From CAZMXI01 sp964570205 (lineage in GTDB: Bacteria > Planctomycetota > Phycisphaerae > Tepidisphaerales > Tepidisphaeraceae), in assembly GCA_964570205.1 (NCBI GenBank), contig CAZMXI010000008.1:1-48729 (forward strand): 48,729 bases of DNA, given 5' to 3'. Within the stretch, counting starts at the first letter, position 1, and each line of letters opens with the position of its first letter. The notes below the pieces were generated by a model. That model worked only from the letters and a program-made list of their open reading frames with translations, was not told the DNA's origin and did not search any database. This document shows positions 34,126 through 43,221 of this stretch, in pieces. The position numbers and the translations under genes were made by a program.

Positions 34126-37100
34126 ATGTCTTTCGTACAGAAGACCCTGACCGTCCTGTTCGGCAGCCGAAACGAACGACTTCTCAAACGCTACCGCGCC
34201 ATCGTGCAGCGGGTAAACACTCTGGAATCCAAGATGCAGGAGTTGACGGACCAGCAACTCGCTGCGTGCACCGCCGAGTTGCGGTCCGGCATTCGGTCCG
34301 GACAGCTCAAGAACGCCGACGTGCTTCCCGAAGCGCTGGCCATCATGCGCGAGTCGATGGATCGCCATATCGGCATCCGCTCCATCTTCAATCCGGAAGA
34401 GAATTTCGACCCTGATCAGTTCGATGACCACCATCTCGATCTCTATGACTCGGTCCAGCGGCAGATGATCCAGACCGGTGAGAGCTGGCAGCGGGTGCCT
34501 ATTCCGCACGAGCTTTATGCCGCCGTCCGCAAGCTCTTCCCAGACAGCCGCCCCCCCTACCGTGCCCGCTGCTTCGATGTGCAGATCATCGGCGGCTTGG
34601 TCCTTTACGAGGGCAAGATCGCTGAGATGGCCACGGGTGAAGGCAAGACCTTCGTCGCGCCCCTGGCATGCTTCATGCGCGTCCTCGAAGGCATGCACTG
34701 CCACGTCGTTACGGTCAACGACTACCTGGTCCGCCGCGATGCCAACTGGGTCCGCCCGGCATTCGAGAACCTCGGCATGACCGTCGGGTTCATCCAATCC
34801 GACATGGAACCGGGCGGCGAGATTCGTAAACGCATGTACGAGTGCGACGTCACCTACGGCACCAACAGCGAGTTCGGATTCGACTACCTCCGCGACAACA
34901 TGAAGGAGCGCGTCGACCTCCAGGTCCAGGGCAAGCTGGACTTTGCGATCGTCGATGAGGTGGATTCCATTCTCATCGACGAGGCCCGCACGCCGCTGAT
35001 CATCAGCGGCGCCGCTCACGACGATGCCCCCAAGTACCGCGACGCAGATCGCGTCGCCCGGAAGATCATCGAGCTCGGCAAGGCATGGGCCGATGTCGAG
35101 CGGGAGGTTAACTCGGCCAAGCGCGGCATCAAGGCCGCGGAGGGCGACATCGACAAGGCCGACGGCGACCAGCAGCAGATCGACGCCGCCCAGCAGCGCC
35201 GCGTCGATAGCGAGAAGAAACTCATCAGCGCTCTCAGCCGCATGTTCGTTGGCGCCACCGGCGACCGCGTTCACGAGCTTGCCAAGGCCCATTCTCTCCC
35301 GGAAGACATAATCCGTCCCGCCGCCGAGGAAGCCGGCGAGCGCCAGGACCGCGGCGAGAAGCCTCTCGTCCAGTACTACGAAGTGGAGTACGACCGCAAG
35401 AGCGTCCACCTCACCCATGAAGGCATCAGCGCCGCCCAGGACGAAGCAGGCGTCGGCTCCTTCTATGCCGGCAACAACATGGAATGGCCTCACCTCATGG
35501 AACAGGCCCTCCGCGCCCATGTCGTCTATGAGCGTGATAAGGACTATGTTGTCGATCGCGGCCAGCGCGGCGAGATGGAGATCGTCATCGTCGATGAGTA
35601 CACGGGCCGGAAGATGGTCGGCCGCCAGTGGTCTGAGGGCCTCCACCAGGCCATCGAGGCCAAGGAACGCGTCCCCATCAAGCAGGAGACGCAGACCATG
35701 GCCACGATCACCCTCCAGAACTTCTTCAAGCTCTACAAGGCCCTGGCCGGCATGACCGGCACCGCTCAGACCGAGTCCGAAGAGTTCATGAAGATTTACC
35801 GGCTGGAGGTCGTCACGATCCCCACCAACCGCGCATGCATTCGCCAAGACAAGGACGACTTTGTCTACCGCACCGCCCGCGAGAAATGGGAATCGATCCT
35901 TGAAGAGATCAAGCGGTTCTCGGACGCAGGCATGCCTGTTCTTGTCGGCACCACCAGCGTCGAGAAGAGCGAAATGCTATCCACGATGCTGAAGCGCAAA
36001 TACGGCATCAAGCACGAAGTGCTGAACGCCAAGCATCACGAGCGTGAGGCGCAGATCGTCGCCCTTGCCGGACAGCAGCACGTCAATGCCCACGGCGAGC
36101 TCGTCGGCAACGTCACCATCGCCACCAACATGGCCGGCCGGGGCACAGACATCAAGCTCGCGCCGTCCACCATCTTTGACATCGAGGATGATCCGGGCGA
36201 TGCCGCAGGCCAGAAGAAGATCGCCGTTCAGCGCGGGACGGGCAAACGCACGCCTTTTGACAGCGCCAACGGCTCCGTTTACGAAACCACAGCCGGCATT
36301 CGAGTCAGCGGCGGCCTGCACGTTATCGGCACCGAGCGACACACCGCCAGGCGCATTGACAACCAGCTTCGCGGCCGTTCCGGGCGACAGGGCGATCCCG
36401 GATCCAGCCGCTTCTACGTCTCCCTGGAAGACGAGCTTATGCAGATGTTCGCCGGCGAGTGGACCATCAAGGTCCTCGGCTGGCTTGGAATGAAGGAAGG
36501 GGAGGCCATTGAGGACCGCCGCATCAGCAAGGGCATTCTTCGAGCCCAGAAGAAGGTGGAAGAGCGCAACTTCCTTGCCCGCAAGAACCTCCTCGACTAC
36601 GACGAAGTCATGGATTACCAGCGGACACAGTTCTACGGTATGCGCCAGAAGGTTCTGGAAGGGCGAGAAATCGATCGGATCATCTGGCGCATGATCGGCG
36701 AGTCGATCGAGGATGCGGTCCGCAAGTACATCGAGGACGATTACGTCGCGGCATGCGTCGCCGAATGGGCCAGAAGCAATTTCGATTTGACCAACCTCGA
36801 CGCTGAGGATTACAAGGGGCTTCGCTCCATCATCGATCTCGAAAACTTCATCAAGAACCAGGCAAAAGATGAAGTTGCCAATGTCGTCGGCGTCTCTCTC
36901 GGCGAATACATGGGCGAGGACCAGGAAGAACACGAGTGGGACACCAAGGGTCTGTCGAGCTGGGCCATGAGCAAGTTCCACATCAACCTTTCGCAGGCCC
37001 AGATTCGAAAAATGGCGCCCGACGAGGTGCATGACATGATCGTCGAGGCCGCGGTCGAGCACATCGAGAAGCGCGATTGCTCGCCACTGGTCAAATTCCT

Positions 37101-38184
37101 GGAGCCGCTCTATGCGGAGCGTTCTCTGGCTGAATGGGCCCAGGAGAAGTTCGAGATCAGCATCGATCCGAGGAGTATGCTGGCCGACGAGGGCCGCCGG
37201 ATTCGCAAGCAGCCGCGCGAAATCGTCGCCCTGATCGAAACTCGGGCCCGCGAGGCTTATTTCCGCCGCGAGGTTGAGTACCCGATCGACCATGTGCTGG
37301 CGTTCACCTTCGGCGGAGAGGAAGGCGCCATTGAGAATCCCTACGCCGCCGAGTACATCCGCCAGTGGGCGATGATGAAATATCGCACCGAGCTGCCCCT
37401 GGATGAAATCCGCTCCGGATCGGTGCGCACGCTGCGCGACCGCCTGATCGGCCTTCAGGAGCAGTTCCTTGCCGACGGCATGCTGGAGAAACAGGTTGAC
37501 GAGCTGGTCGCTGCCCACTCCGACCCGGAGGCGCTGGCGCGGGCGTTCAACGAGCGGTTCAATGCGTCTCTCACTGCGCAGGATGTCGTCCCGGCCGCCG
37601 TCGGCGACGGCCGGCCCGCGCGCGATGGCCACGACCGTGCTGCCAAGGATCAACTCCAGGAAGCGAGCGAAGACCTCCGATCCCGCCTTCTCCGGAATGC
37701 GCGGCTGTTTATGCGCCGTGAGCTCACCGATCTGGAACAGTTCGTGCTCATTTCGATCTTCGACAGCACATGGAAGGACCATCTCTACGCGATGGACATG
37801 CTCCGCACGGGTATCGGCCTCCAAGCCTTTGCCGAGCGAGATCCTCGCATCGTCTTCAAGCGGGAGGGTTACCGCTTCTTCCAGGAGATGATGGAAGGCA
37901 TTCGCGGGAAGGTCACAGATCTGATCTTCCGGGCCCGGATTTCTGGTGGAGTGCGCGCACGCAATGCCTACAACGTCACCGCCGCCAGCCATCAACAGGT
38001 GGAGAGTTACGGCGTAGGCGAAACGGTGCAGCCGGTCGAGCGTTCCGAGGCGGCCGACGCCGCGGAGAACACGTCTGTTGTCGTCAAGCCCATCGTTCGC
38101 GAGACGCCCAAGGTCGGCCGAAATGACCCCTGCCCTTGCGGCAGCGGCAAGAAGTACAAGAAATGCTGTGGAGCGCACCTCTAA
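34126..38184 (+). CDS. secA: Preprotein translocase ATPase SecA, enlarged
   Basis: The 1352-residue motor of the Sec export pathway, which binds SecYEG and pushes preproteins through the membrane. The Walker A motif is MATGEGKT with K174, and Walker B is DEVDSILIDEARTPL near 277-291. NMAGRGTDI and QLRGRSGRQGDPGSSRFY are the second-domain helicase motifs. HLYAMDMLRTGIGLQAFAERDP near 1220-1241 is the helical scaffold. The zinc-binding SEC-C tail has C1336, C1338, C1347 and C1348. The protein is about 450 residues longer than E. coli SecA. One charged, coiled-coil-like insertion lies near 323-370 and a second of about 240 residues near 915-1155, between the motor and the scaffold. Function as SecA is sure; the insertions are of unknown role. 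A strong terminator follows. Confidence 0.96.
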   Translation: MSFVQKTLTVLFGSRNERLLKRYRAIVQRVNTLESKMQELTDQQLAACTAELRSGIRSGQLKNADVLPEALAIMRESMDRHIGIRSIFNPEENFDPDQFDDHHLDLYDSVQRQMIQTGESWQRVPIPHELYAAVRKLFPDSRPPYRARCFDVQIIGGLVLYEGKIAEMATGEGKTFVAPLACFMRVLEGMHCHVVTVNDYLVRRDANWVRPAFENLGMTVGFIQSDMEPGGEIRKRMYECDVTYGTNSEFGFDYLRDNMKERVDLQVQGKLDFAIVDEVDSILIDEARTPLIISGAAHDDAPKYRDADRVARKIIELGKAWADVEREVNSAKRGIKAAEGDIDKADGDQQQIDAAQQRRVDSEKKLISALSRMFVGATGDRVHELAKAHSLPEDIIRPAAEEAGERQDRGEKPLVQYYEVEYDRKSVHLTHEGISAAQDEAGVGSFYAGNNMEWPHLMEQALRAHVVYERDKDYVVDRGQRGEMEIVIVDEYTGRKMVGRQWSEGLHQAIEAKERVPIKQETQTMATITLQNFFKLYKALAGMTGTAQTESEEFMKIYRLEVVTIPTNRACIRQDKDDFVYRTAREKWESILEEIKRFSDAGMPVLVGTTSVEKSEMLSTMLKRKYGIKHEVLNAKHHEREAQIVALAGQQHVNAHGELVGNVTIATNMAGRGTDIKLAPSTIFDIEDDPGDAAGQKKIAVQRGTGKRTPFDSANGSVYETTAGIRVSGGLHVIGTERHTARRIDNQLRGRSGRQGDPGSSRFYVSLEDELMQMFAGEWTIKVLGWLGMKEGEAIEDRRISKGILRAQKKVEERNFLARKNLLDYDEVMDYQRTQFYGMRQKVLEGREIDRIIWRMIGESIEDAVRKYIEDDYVAACVAEWARSNFDLTNLDAEDYKGLRSIIDLENFIKNQAKDEVANVVGVSLGEYMGEDQEEHEWDTKGLSSWAMSKFHINLSQAQIRKMAPDEVHDMIVEAAVEHIEKRDCSPLVKFLEPLYAERSLAEWAQEKFEISIDPRSMLADEGRRIRKQPREIVALIETRAREAYFRREVEYPIDHVLAFTFGGEEGAIENPYAAEYIRQWAMMKYRTELPLDEIRSGSVRTLRDRLIGLQEQFLADGMLEKQVDELVAAHSDPEALARAFNERFNASLTAQDVVPAAVGDGRPARDGHDRAAKDQLQEASEDLRSRLLRNARLFMRRELTDLEQFVLISIFDSTWKDHLYAMDMLRTGIGLQAFAERDPRIVFKREGYRFFQEMMEGIRGKVTDLIFRARISGGVRARNAYNVTAASHQQVESYGVGETVQPVERSEAADAAENTSVVVKPIVRETPKVGRNDPCPCGSGKKYKKCCGAHL

Positions 38185-38218
38185 CACAGTATCCTATTGC
38201 GAGTGACGGGCACCGAAT

Positions 38219-38253
38219 GCCGGGCGGATCACGGATCCGCCCGGCGCCTTTCT
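38219..38253 (+). terminator. Strong intrinsic terminator after secA
   Basis: GCCGGGCGGATC at 38219-38230 and GATCCGCCCGGC at 38234-38245 form a perfect 12-bp stem with an ACG loop, followed by GCCTTTCT. It lies 34 bp after the secA stop. The stem is very stable and the T tract short, but it is the best terminator in the window. Confidence 0.8.
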
Positions 38254-38390
38254 GATCAGAGAACAGGCACCAACGCCCGGGCGCATATCCAGCCTCGTAA
38301 CTTGGCCAAGGCGTCCGCGGCAGCGGCTGTTCTCCGCAATCGCTCGTTCAGCCGCAGTCCGCTCACCTCGTACTTCTCTCTCAGCCGATC

Positions 38391-38396
38391 TACAAT
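38391..38396 (+). promoter_or_regulatory. Candidate -10 element of the ferredoxin gene
   Basis: TACAAT stands 44 bp before the ferredoxin ATG, downstream of the secA terminator, where a new promoter is expected. No good -35 is seen. The rest of 38254-38440 holds no gene. Confidence 0.3.
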
Positions 38397-38440
38397 TCTG
38401 GTGCCCGATATGGAATGGATGGACCAGGACGGAGGCCTTC

Positions 38441-38809
38441 ATGAGTAAGCTCACCGTTGAAAGCGTTGGCACGTTCGAGATTCCCACCGGCAAGCGTCTG
38501 GTTCTGGCCTTAACGGACGAAGCCGGGATCGACCAGCTTCATGCCTGCGGCGGCATGGCCCGATGCACGACCTGCCGGGTTCAGTTTGTCAGCGGTGAAC
38601 CGGAGAATATGACCGAGGCGGAAAGACGAGCGATCGAACAGAAAGGCCTTGCCGCCCAACCAGGATTGAGATTGAGCTGCCAAATCCTCTGCGACCGCGA
38701 CATGACGGTGCGCGCCATCAGTCGCTTGGCAGGCAGCGGCCGACGTGATGCCGGAACTCAACCTGCAGTGGCATTGCAGCCAGAGCCAGTCATTTGGGTC
38801 AATCGCTGA
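38441..38809 (+). CDS. [2Fe-2S] ferredoxin, adrenodoxin/Isc type
   Basis: A 122-residue soluble electron carrier. The cluster ligands are C36-x5-C42-x2-C45 (HACGGMARCTTC) and C80 (LRLSCQILC). The x5-x2 spacing is that of adrenodoxin and Isc-type ferredoxins and not that of the plant type. The first 85 residues form the fold; the last 25 or so are a loose tail rich in Ala, Gln and Pro. No partner reductase or Isc gene is adjacent, so its electron donor and acceptor are unknown. It stands alone between the secA terminator and the pst promoter region. Confidence 0.9.
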   Translation: MSKLTVESVGTFEIPTGKRLVLALTDEAGIDQLHACGGMARCTTCRVQFVSGEPENMTEAERRAIEQKGLAAQPGLRLSCQILCDRDMTVRAISRLAGSGRRDAGTQPAVALQPEPVIWVNR

Positions 38810-38970
38810 ATGCCCCGTGGTCAAGCCTTCACCGATTCTTAACACATCGCCGAGCCTCGTGGGGAATCTGCCGCTATAGACACCGGAATACTGCGGGCTT
38901 GCCCACTCTTCGCAACAATCTCCGCACCTTATCCAAATCCGCGTTCTCGCCCGCCCGCCCCAAGGCAGGA

Positions 38971-38999
38971 CTTAATGCCAGGTTAATCCAAGTTTAACG
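38971..38999 (+). promoter_or_regulatory. Pho box upstream of pstS
   Basis: TTAA starts at 38972, 38983 and 38994, so three TTAAT/TTAAT/TTAAC half-sites repeat with an exact 11-bp period, 67 bp or more before the pstS ATG. PhoB/PhoP-type regulators bind direct repeats of this spacing; the hexamers are closer to the Bacillus PhoP (TTAACA) and cyanobacterial forms than to the E. coli CTGTCAT form. TATTGT at 39021-39026 could be the -10. The rest of the 256-bp spacer (38810-39065) holds no gene. Confidence 0.7.
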
Positions 39000-39065
39000 G
39001 GTCGGACCTAGCCTCCCTCCTATTGTTAAGGCGAAGGAAGACGGCACTCTGACTGGAGAACTCAA

Positions 39066-40127
39066 ATGATGGCATGGATGAAGTATCTTGTAGCGATGGC
39101 GGCAATGCTGACCTGTGGCGCGGCCATGGCCGATGTCCGTCTGCAAGGCGCGGGCGCTACTTTCCCCAATCCTCTTTACCAGAAATGGGTAACGGAGTTT
39201 CAGAAGCTGCACCCGGACATGAAGATCGACTACCAGTCGATCGGCTCTGGCGGCGGCATAAAGGGGATCACCGAGAAGACGATCGATTTTGCCGGCTCGG
39301 ATGCGCCGATGAGCAAGAAGGAACTCGCCGCCGCCGGCGCCCCGGTGGTGCATATCCCGACCGTCGCCGGGTCCGTGGTTCCTGCCTATAACCTGCCCGG
39401 CTTCAGCGGCGCGTTGAACCTCTCCGGCCCGGTCATCGCCGACATCTACTTGGGGAAGATCAACCGCTGGAATGACGCCGCCATCGCCCAGCTTAACCCC
39501 GGCGTCAATCTGCCGAACCTGCCCATCACCCCCGTCTGGCGCACTGACGGCAGCGGCACCACGTTCGTCTTCACCAACTACATGATCACCCAGAGCGACG
39601 AGTTCAAGGGCAGCATCGGCGCGGGCAAGCAGGTGCAGTGGCCAGTCGGACAGGGCGGCAAGGGCAATGAAGGCGTGGCCGCCGCAACGCAGGCCACCCC
39701 CGGCGCAATCGGCTACATGGAAGTGAACTACGCCAACCAGAACAATATCCCTCACGCCCTGGTTCAGAACAAGGATGGTAAGTTTGTCAAGGCGACTCCG
39801 GAATCCGTGGCCGCCGCCGGCGAGGGCGCGTTGAAGGCGATGGAAAGCAGCCTCGCCGTGGATATCTGGAACCAGCCCGGCGAGAAGGCTTACCCCATCT
39901 CCGCCTTCACCTACATCATCGTCTACAACGACCTGGGCCATCTGAAAGATGCCAACAAGGCCAAGGCACTGGTGCAGTTCCTGAGCTGGGCGACTAGCGA
40001 GGTCGGCGGCCAGAAGATGGCCGGCGCGATGGACTATGCCCCGCTGAGCGCGGGCGTCCAGAAGAGAGTGCATGAAGTACTCGGGACGCTGGTCTGTGAA
40101 GGCCAGCCGGTCATGGCTTCCAATTAA
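39066..40127 (+). CDS. pstS: Phosphate ABC transporter substrate-binding protein PstS
   Basis: A 353-residue periplasmic phosphate-binding protein. The signal peptide (WMKYLVAMAAMLTCGAAMA|DV) is followed by the PstS blocks QGAGATFPNPLYQKW, DYQSIGSGGGIKGI, FAGSDAPMSKKEL and VWRTDGSGTTFVFTNYM, which hold the Ser, Asp and Arg side chains that bind phosphate. Two ATGs stand next to each other at 39066 and 39069, with GGAG about 10 bp upstream. It is the first gene of the pst-pho operon and lies behind the Pho box, so it should be induced by phosphate limitation. Confidence 0.96.
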   Translation: MMAWMKYLVAMAAMLTCGAAMADVRLQGAGATFPNPLYQKWVTEFQKLHPDMKIDYQSIGSGGGIKGITEKTIDFAGSDAPMSKKELAAAGAPVVHIPTVAGSVVPAYNLPGFSGALNLSGPVIADIYLGKINRWNDAAIAQLNPGVNLPNLPITPVWRTDGSGTTFVFTNYMITQSDEFKGSIGAGKQVQWPVGQGGKGNEGVAAATQATPGAIGYMEVNYANQNNIPHALVQNKDGKFVKATPESVAAAGEGALKAMESSLAVDIWNQPGEKAYPISAFTYIIVYNDLGHLKDANKAKALVQFLSWATSEVGGQKMAGAMDYAPLSAGVQKRVHEVLGTLVCEGQPVMASN

Positions 40128-40163
40128 GTGCTTGACTGACAATGCGTTAATGAGAACCGACTC

Positions 40164-41300
40164 ATGAGTCAGGCAGCCCAGCAAGACCTGATGGCGACCG
40201 CGGCGGGCGCTTTGAAGCGCCCGCCGCGTAAGCCCCTTGTCCGGGCCAGGCGCGTTCAGTTCGGCGCGGATATGCTGATGCTGGTCCTGACGCGAGGGGC
40301 GGCGCTGGCGATCATCCTCATGCTCGCCTCGCTGATCGTCGTGCTGGCCAAGGCCGCGATGCCCAGCATGAAGGCGTTTGGCTGGTCCTTCATCACCGCC
40401 AGCGAGTGGCGCGCGAACGAATTGCAGCGTCCGGCCAAGGGTCCCGATGGCAAGGTGCTGATCGAAGATGGCGAAATCGTGATGGAGACTCTGACGCCGG
40501 AGTTCGGCGCCCTGCCGGTTATTTACGGCACCGCCGTTTCTTCCACCCTGGCGCTGGTTTTCGCGATCCCGCTGAGCTTCGCGGCGGCCATCTTCCTTGT
40601 GCGCATCGCCCCGAAGCTCAGGATCGGCGGGCCCATCTCCTTCCTGATCGAATTCCTCGCCGCCATCCCCAGCATCGCCTACGGCATCTGGGGACTGTTT
40701 GTCCTGGCGCCGTTCCTGATGAAGCGGGTGGAGATGCCGCTCATCGACTCGTTTCTGGCCCGGGTTCCGGGTCTGCACTGGCTGTTCTTCGAGAGTGTGA
40801 AGCTGGGCAGCGGGACGATTGAGCGGCCGATCGCGCCCACCGGCCGCGACATGCTGGCCGGCGGCTTGATCCTCGGCATCATGGTTCTGCCGATCATCAC
40901 GGCTGTCGCCCGCGATGTGCTCCGGGCGGTGCCGCGCGCTCAGATCGAAGGCACGCAGGCGTTGGGCGCTACGTGGTGGCAAAGTTCATGGGAGATGCTG
41001 CGGTACAGCCGCAGCGGACTGTTCGGCGCTGTTATGCTCGGCCTGGCCCGTGCCGCCGGCGAGACCATGGCCGTCGCGATGGTCATCGGCAATAAGATCC
41101 AGGTCGTACCCTCGATCTTCGCTCCGGCACAAACCATGTCGAGCCTGCTGGCGAATGAGTTTGCCGAAGCCAACGGGGAACTGCACCGCGCAGCGCTGAT
41201 CGAGGTGGCACTGATCCTGCTGATCATGTCGCTGGCCTTCAATGTCGTCGCCCGGTATCTCGTCGTTGGATCGCAATCGCGAACAGCCGCAGCCCATTAG
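40164..41300 (+). CDS. pstC: Phosphate ABC transporter permease PstC
   Basis: A 378-residue inner-membrane permease with six expected helices. The cytoplasmic N-terminus is basic. TM1 is GAALAIILMLASLIVVLAKAA, and the binding-protein-dependent transport signature lies in EGTQALGATWWQSSWEMLRYSRSGLFGAVMLGLARAAGETMAVAMVIG. The periplasmic loop between TM1 and TM2 contains a charged insertion (NELQRPAKGPDGKVLIEDGE) that is often seen in longer PstC proteins. It lies 36 bp after pstS and 10 bp before pstA, and it ends in TAG. Confidence 0.95.
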   Translation: MSQAAQQDLMATAAGALKRPPRKPLVRARRVQFGADMLMLVLTRGAALAIILMLASLIVVLAKAAMPSMKAFGWSFITASEWRANELQRPAKGPDGKVLIEDGEIVMETLTPEFGALPVIYGTAVSSTLALVFAIPLSFAAAIFLVRIAPKLRIGGPISFLIEFLAAIPSIAYGIWGLFVLAPFLMKRVEMPLIDSFLARVPGLHWLFFESVKLGSGTIERPIAPTGRDMLAGGLILGIMVLPIITAVARDVLRAVPRAQIEGTQALGATWWQSSWEMLRYSRSGLFGAVMLGLARAAGETMAVAMVIGNKIQVVPSIFAPAQTMSSLLANEFAEANGELHRAALIEVALILLIMSLAFNVVARYLVVGSQSRTAAAH

Positions 41301-41310
41301 AACATCCAAC

Positions 41311-42198
41311 ATGCACGCGACACACGGCCTGTACAACTTCTACACACGAGCCCAGAGCAAGGCGATGTTCTCCGTTTGCATCCTCTTCACGCTCGCCATC
41401 GTCGGCATCCTGGGGCTGGTCACCGGATACCTGGTCTACATCGGTGCGGATTCGTTGACCTGGGACTTCTTCACGCAACTGCCCTCTGGGGACGTGGTGG
41501 ATCCCGGCGGGATGAAGCATGCCCTGTGGGGCACGATCGTCCTGGTCGGCCTGGCGGGACTCGCGGGCGTGCCCTTGGGGATGCTGGCCGGCATCTACCT
41601 GTCCGAATACGCCCATGACTGGTGGCTGGCGAGCCCAGTGCGATTCATCTCCGACGTTCTGGCGGGCGTGCCGAGCATCGTGGTCGGCATCCTGGGCTAC
41701 GAACTCCTGGTGGTGCCATTAGGGGGGTATAACGGCTGGGCCGGGGCGATGGCGCTGGCGTTCATCATCGTCCCAATCGTTGCCCGCACCACCGAGGAGA
41801 TGCTGCGGCTGGTACCCAACAGCTACCGTGAAGCTTCCATCGCCCTCGGGGCGACCAAGGCGGGCACGATCTTCCGCGTCGTGGTTCCGGCCGCCACGGG
41901 CAGCATCATCACTGGCATTATGCTCGCGTTGGCGCGGGTGGCCGGCGAGACCGCCCCACTGCTGTTCACCGCGCTCGGCAGCCGTTTCATGCCGTTCGTG
42001 ATCGAGGGCGGCATTCCCAGGCAGTTTACCGTAAGCGAACCGTTTCCATCGCTTACGGTGCAGATCTACACGTACGCCACCGGGCCCTATCCCGAGCAGA
42101 AGCGACTGGCGTGGGCAGGGATTCTGGTGCTGATTTCGTTGATTTTCGTATTGAACCTGGCGATCCGGTATTTCGTCCGGACAAAGCGGCCGAGGTAG
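41311..42198 (+). CDS. pstA: Phosphate ABC transporter permease PstA
   Basis: A 295-residue inner-membrane permease that pairs with PstC. The ABC-coupling loop is NSYREASIALGATKAGTIFRVVVPAATGSIITGIMLALARVAGETAPLLFTALG, and SEYAHDWWLASPVRFISDVLAGVPSIVVGILGYEL is the typical PstA middle part; both are quoted here only as landmarks around EAxxALGA and GVPSIVxG. I chose the ATG at 41311; the frame opens at 41242 inside pstC but that part is not PstA-like. The stop is 87 bp before the pstB start. Confidence 0.95.
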   Translation: MHATHGLYNFYTRAQSKAMFSVCILFTLAIVGILGLVTGYLVYIGADSLTWDFFTQLPSGDVVDPGGMKHALWGTIVLVGLAGLAGVPLGMLAGIYLSEYAHDWWLASPVRFISDVLAGVPSIVVGILGYELLVVPLGGYNGWAGAMALAFIIVPIVARTTEEMLRLVPNSYREASIALGATKAGTIFRVVVPAATGSIITGIMLALARVAGETAPLLFTALGSRFMPFVIEGGIPRQFTVSEPFPSLTVQIYTYATGPYPEQKRLAWAGILVLISLIFVLNLAIRYFVRTKRPR

Positions 42199-42285
42199 CC
42201 CATGCTTTATCCAAGCAACGGGGTGAGGCAGAGCGAATCCCAGGTGACTGCTGGCCCTCGGCCCGCGTCGCCCAACGGAGAGACC

Positions 42286-43209
42286 ATGACACAAGCCACC
42301 GCTGAGGAACCGATTGTCCGACGGAGCGCCGGGCCGCCGTTGTCGATCACCCCTGTTATCGCTGAAACGCCCGCCCAGGAAGCTCCCGAACGCGGCGAGC
42401 CACCACTTTCACCCGCAGCGCACGGGACAGTCACGCACGAGCAGGTCGCCAGCGAGCAACACATTTTTGAAGTGGCCGACTTCAACCTCTGGTACGGCAG
42501 GCAGCAGGCCCTGCACGGCATCAACATGAAGGTGCCGGCGGGCAGGATCACCGCCCTGATCGGTCCGTCCGGATGCGGCAAAAGCACGCTGCTCCGGTCG
42601 ATGAATCGGCTCAATGACCTGATCGAGGGTGTCCGAATCCGCGGAAACATGACTCTCGAGGGTCAATCGATCTACGGCAGGAACATCGATGTGATCGAGG
42701 TGCGCAAGCGATTGGGCATGGTCTTCCAGAAGTCCAATCCATTCCCGATGAGCATCTTTGAGAATGTCGTCTACTCGCTGCGAATCGCCGGCGTACGCCG
42801 GAAGGGCAGGCTTATGGAGGTCTGCGAGCGATCGCTGAAAGGCGCAGCGCTGTGGGATGAGGTCAAGGATCGGCTCCATTCCAGTGCCCTCTCCCTGTCG
42901 GGTGGGCAGCAGCAGCGCCTTTGCATCGCGCGTGCCATTGCGGCAGACCCGGAAATCCTCCTGATGGATGAGCCCTGCTCGGCGCTCGATCCGATTGCGA
43001 CCGGCAAGGTCGAGGAACTGATGCACCAGCTCCGGGGCAACTACACGATCGTAATTGTGACGCACAACATGCAGCAGGCCGCCCGTGTCAGCGATTACAC
43101 GGCCTTTATGTATCTCGGCCGCCTGGTCGAATACGGGCCGACAAATACGCTCTTCGTCACGCCGCGGCGTCGCGAGACGGAGGCATATGTCACCGGCCGG
43201 TTTGGTTGA
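42286..43209 (+). CDS. pstB: Phosphate ABC transporter ATPase PstB
   Basis: A 307-residue ATPase that drives phosphate import by PstCA. Walker A is GPSGCGKST, the signature is LSGGQQQRLCIARAIA, Walker B is ILLMDEPCSALDP, and the switch His is in IVIVTHNMQQAARVSD. The ATG at 42286 follows GGAGAG. Before the ABC domain starts (FEVADFNLWYGRQQALHG) there is an extra N-terminal stretch of about 60 residues rich in Pro, Ala and Glu, which common PstB proteins of about 250-260 residues lack. Its role is unknown. The GTG at 43219 and ATG at 43222 of phoU follow within 12 bp. Confidence 0.95.
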   Translation: MTQATAEEPIVRRSAGPPLSITPVIAETPAQEAPERGEPPLSPAAHGTVTHEQVASEQHIFEVADFNLWYGRQQALHGINMKVPAGRITALIGPSGCGKSTLLRSMNRLNDLIEGVRIRGNMTLEGQSIYGRNIDVIEVRKRLGMVFQKSNPFPMSIFENVVYSLRIAGVRRKGRLMEVCERSLKGAALWDEVKDRLHSSALSLSGGQQQRLCIARAIAADPEILLMDEPCSALDPIATGKVEELMHQLRGNYTIVIVTHNMQQAARVSDYTAFMYLGRLVEYGPTNTLFVTPRRRETEAYVTGRFG

Positions 43210-43221
43210 TACAATGCCGTG

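Noticed and set aside
35977..38187. A 736-codon open frame on the minus strand opposite secA
   Set aside because: It is the mirror of the secA coding frame in GC-rich DNA, has no family features, and secA is unquestionable.
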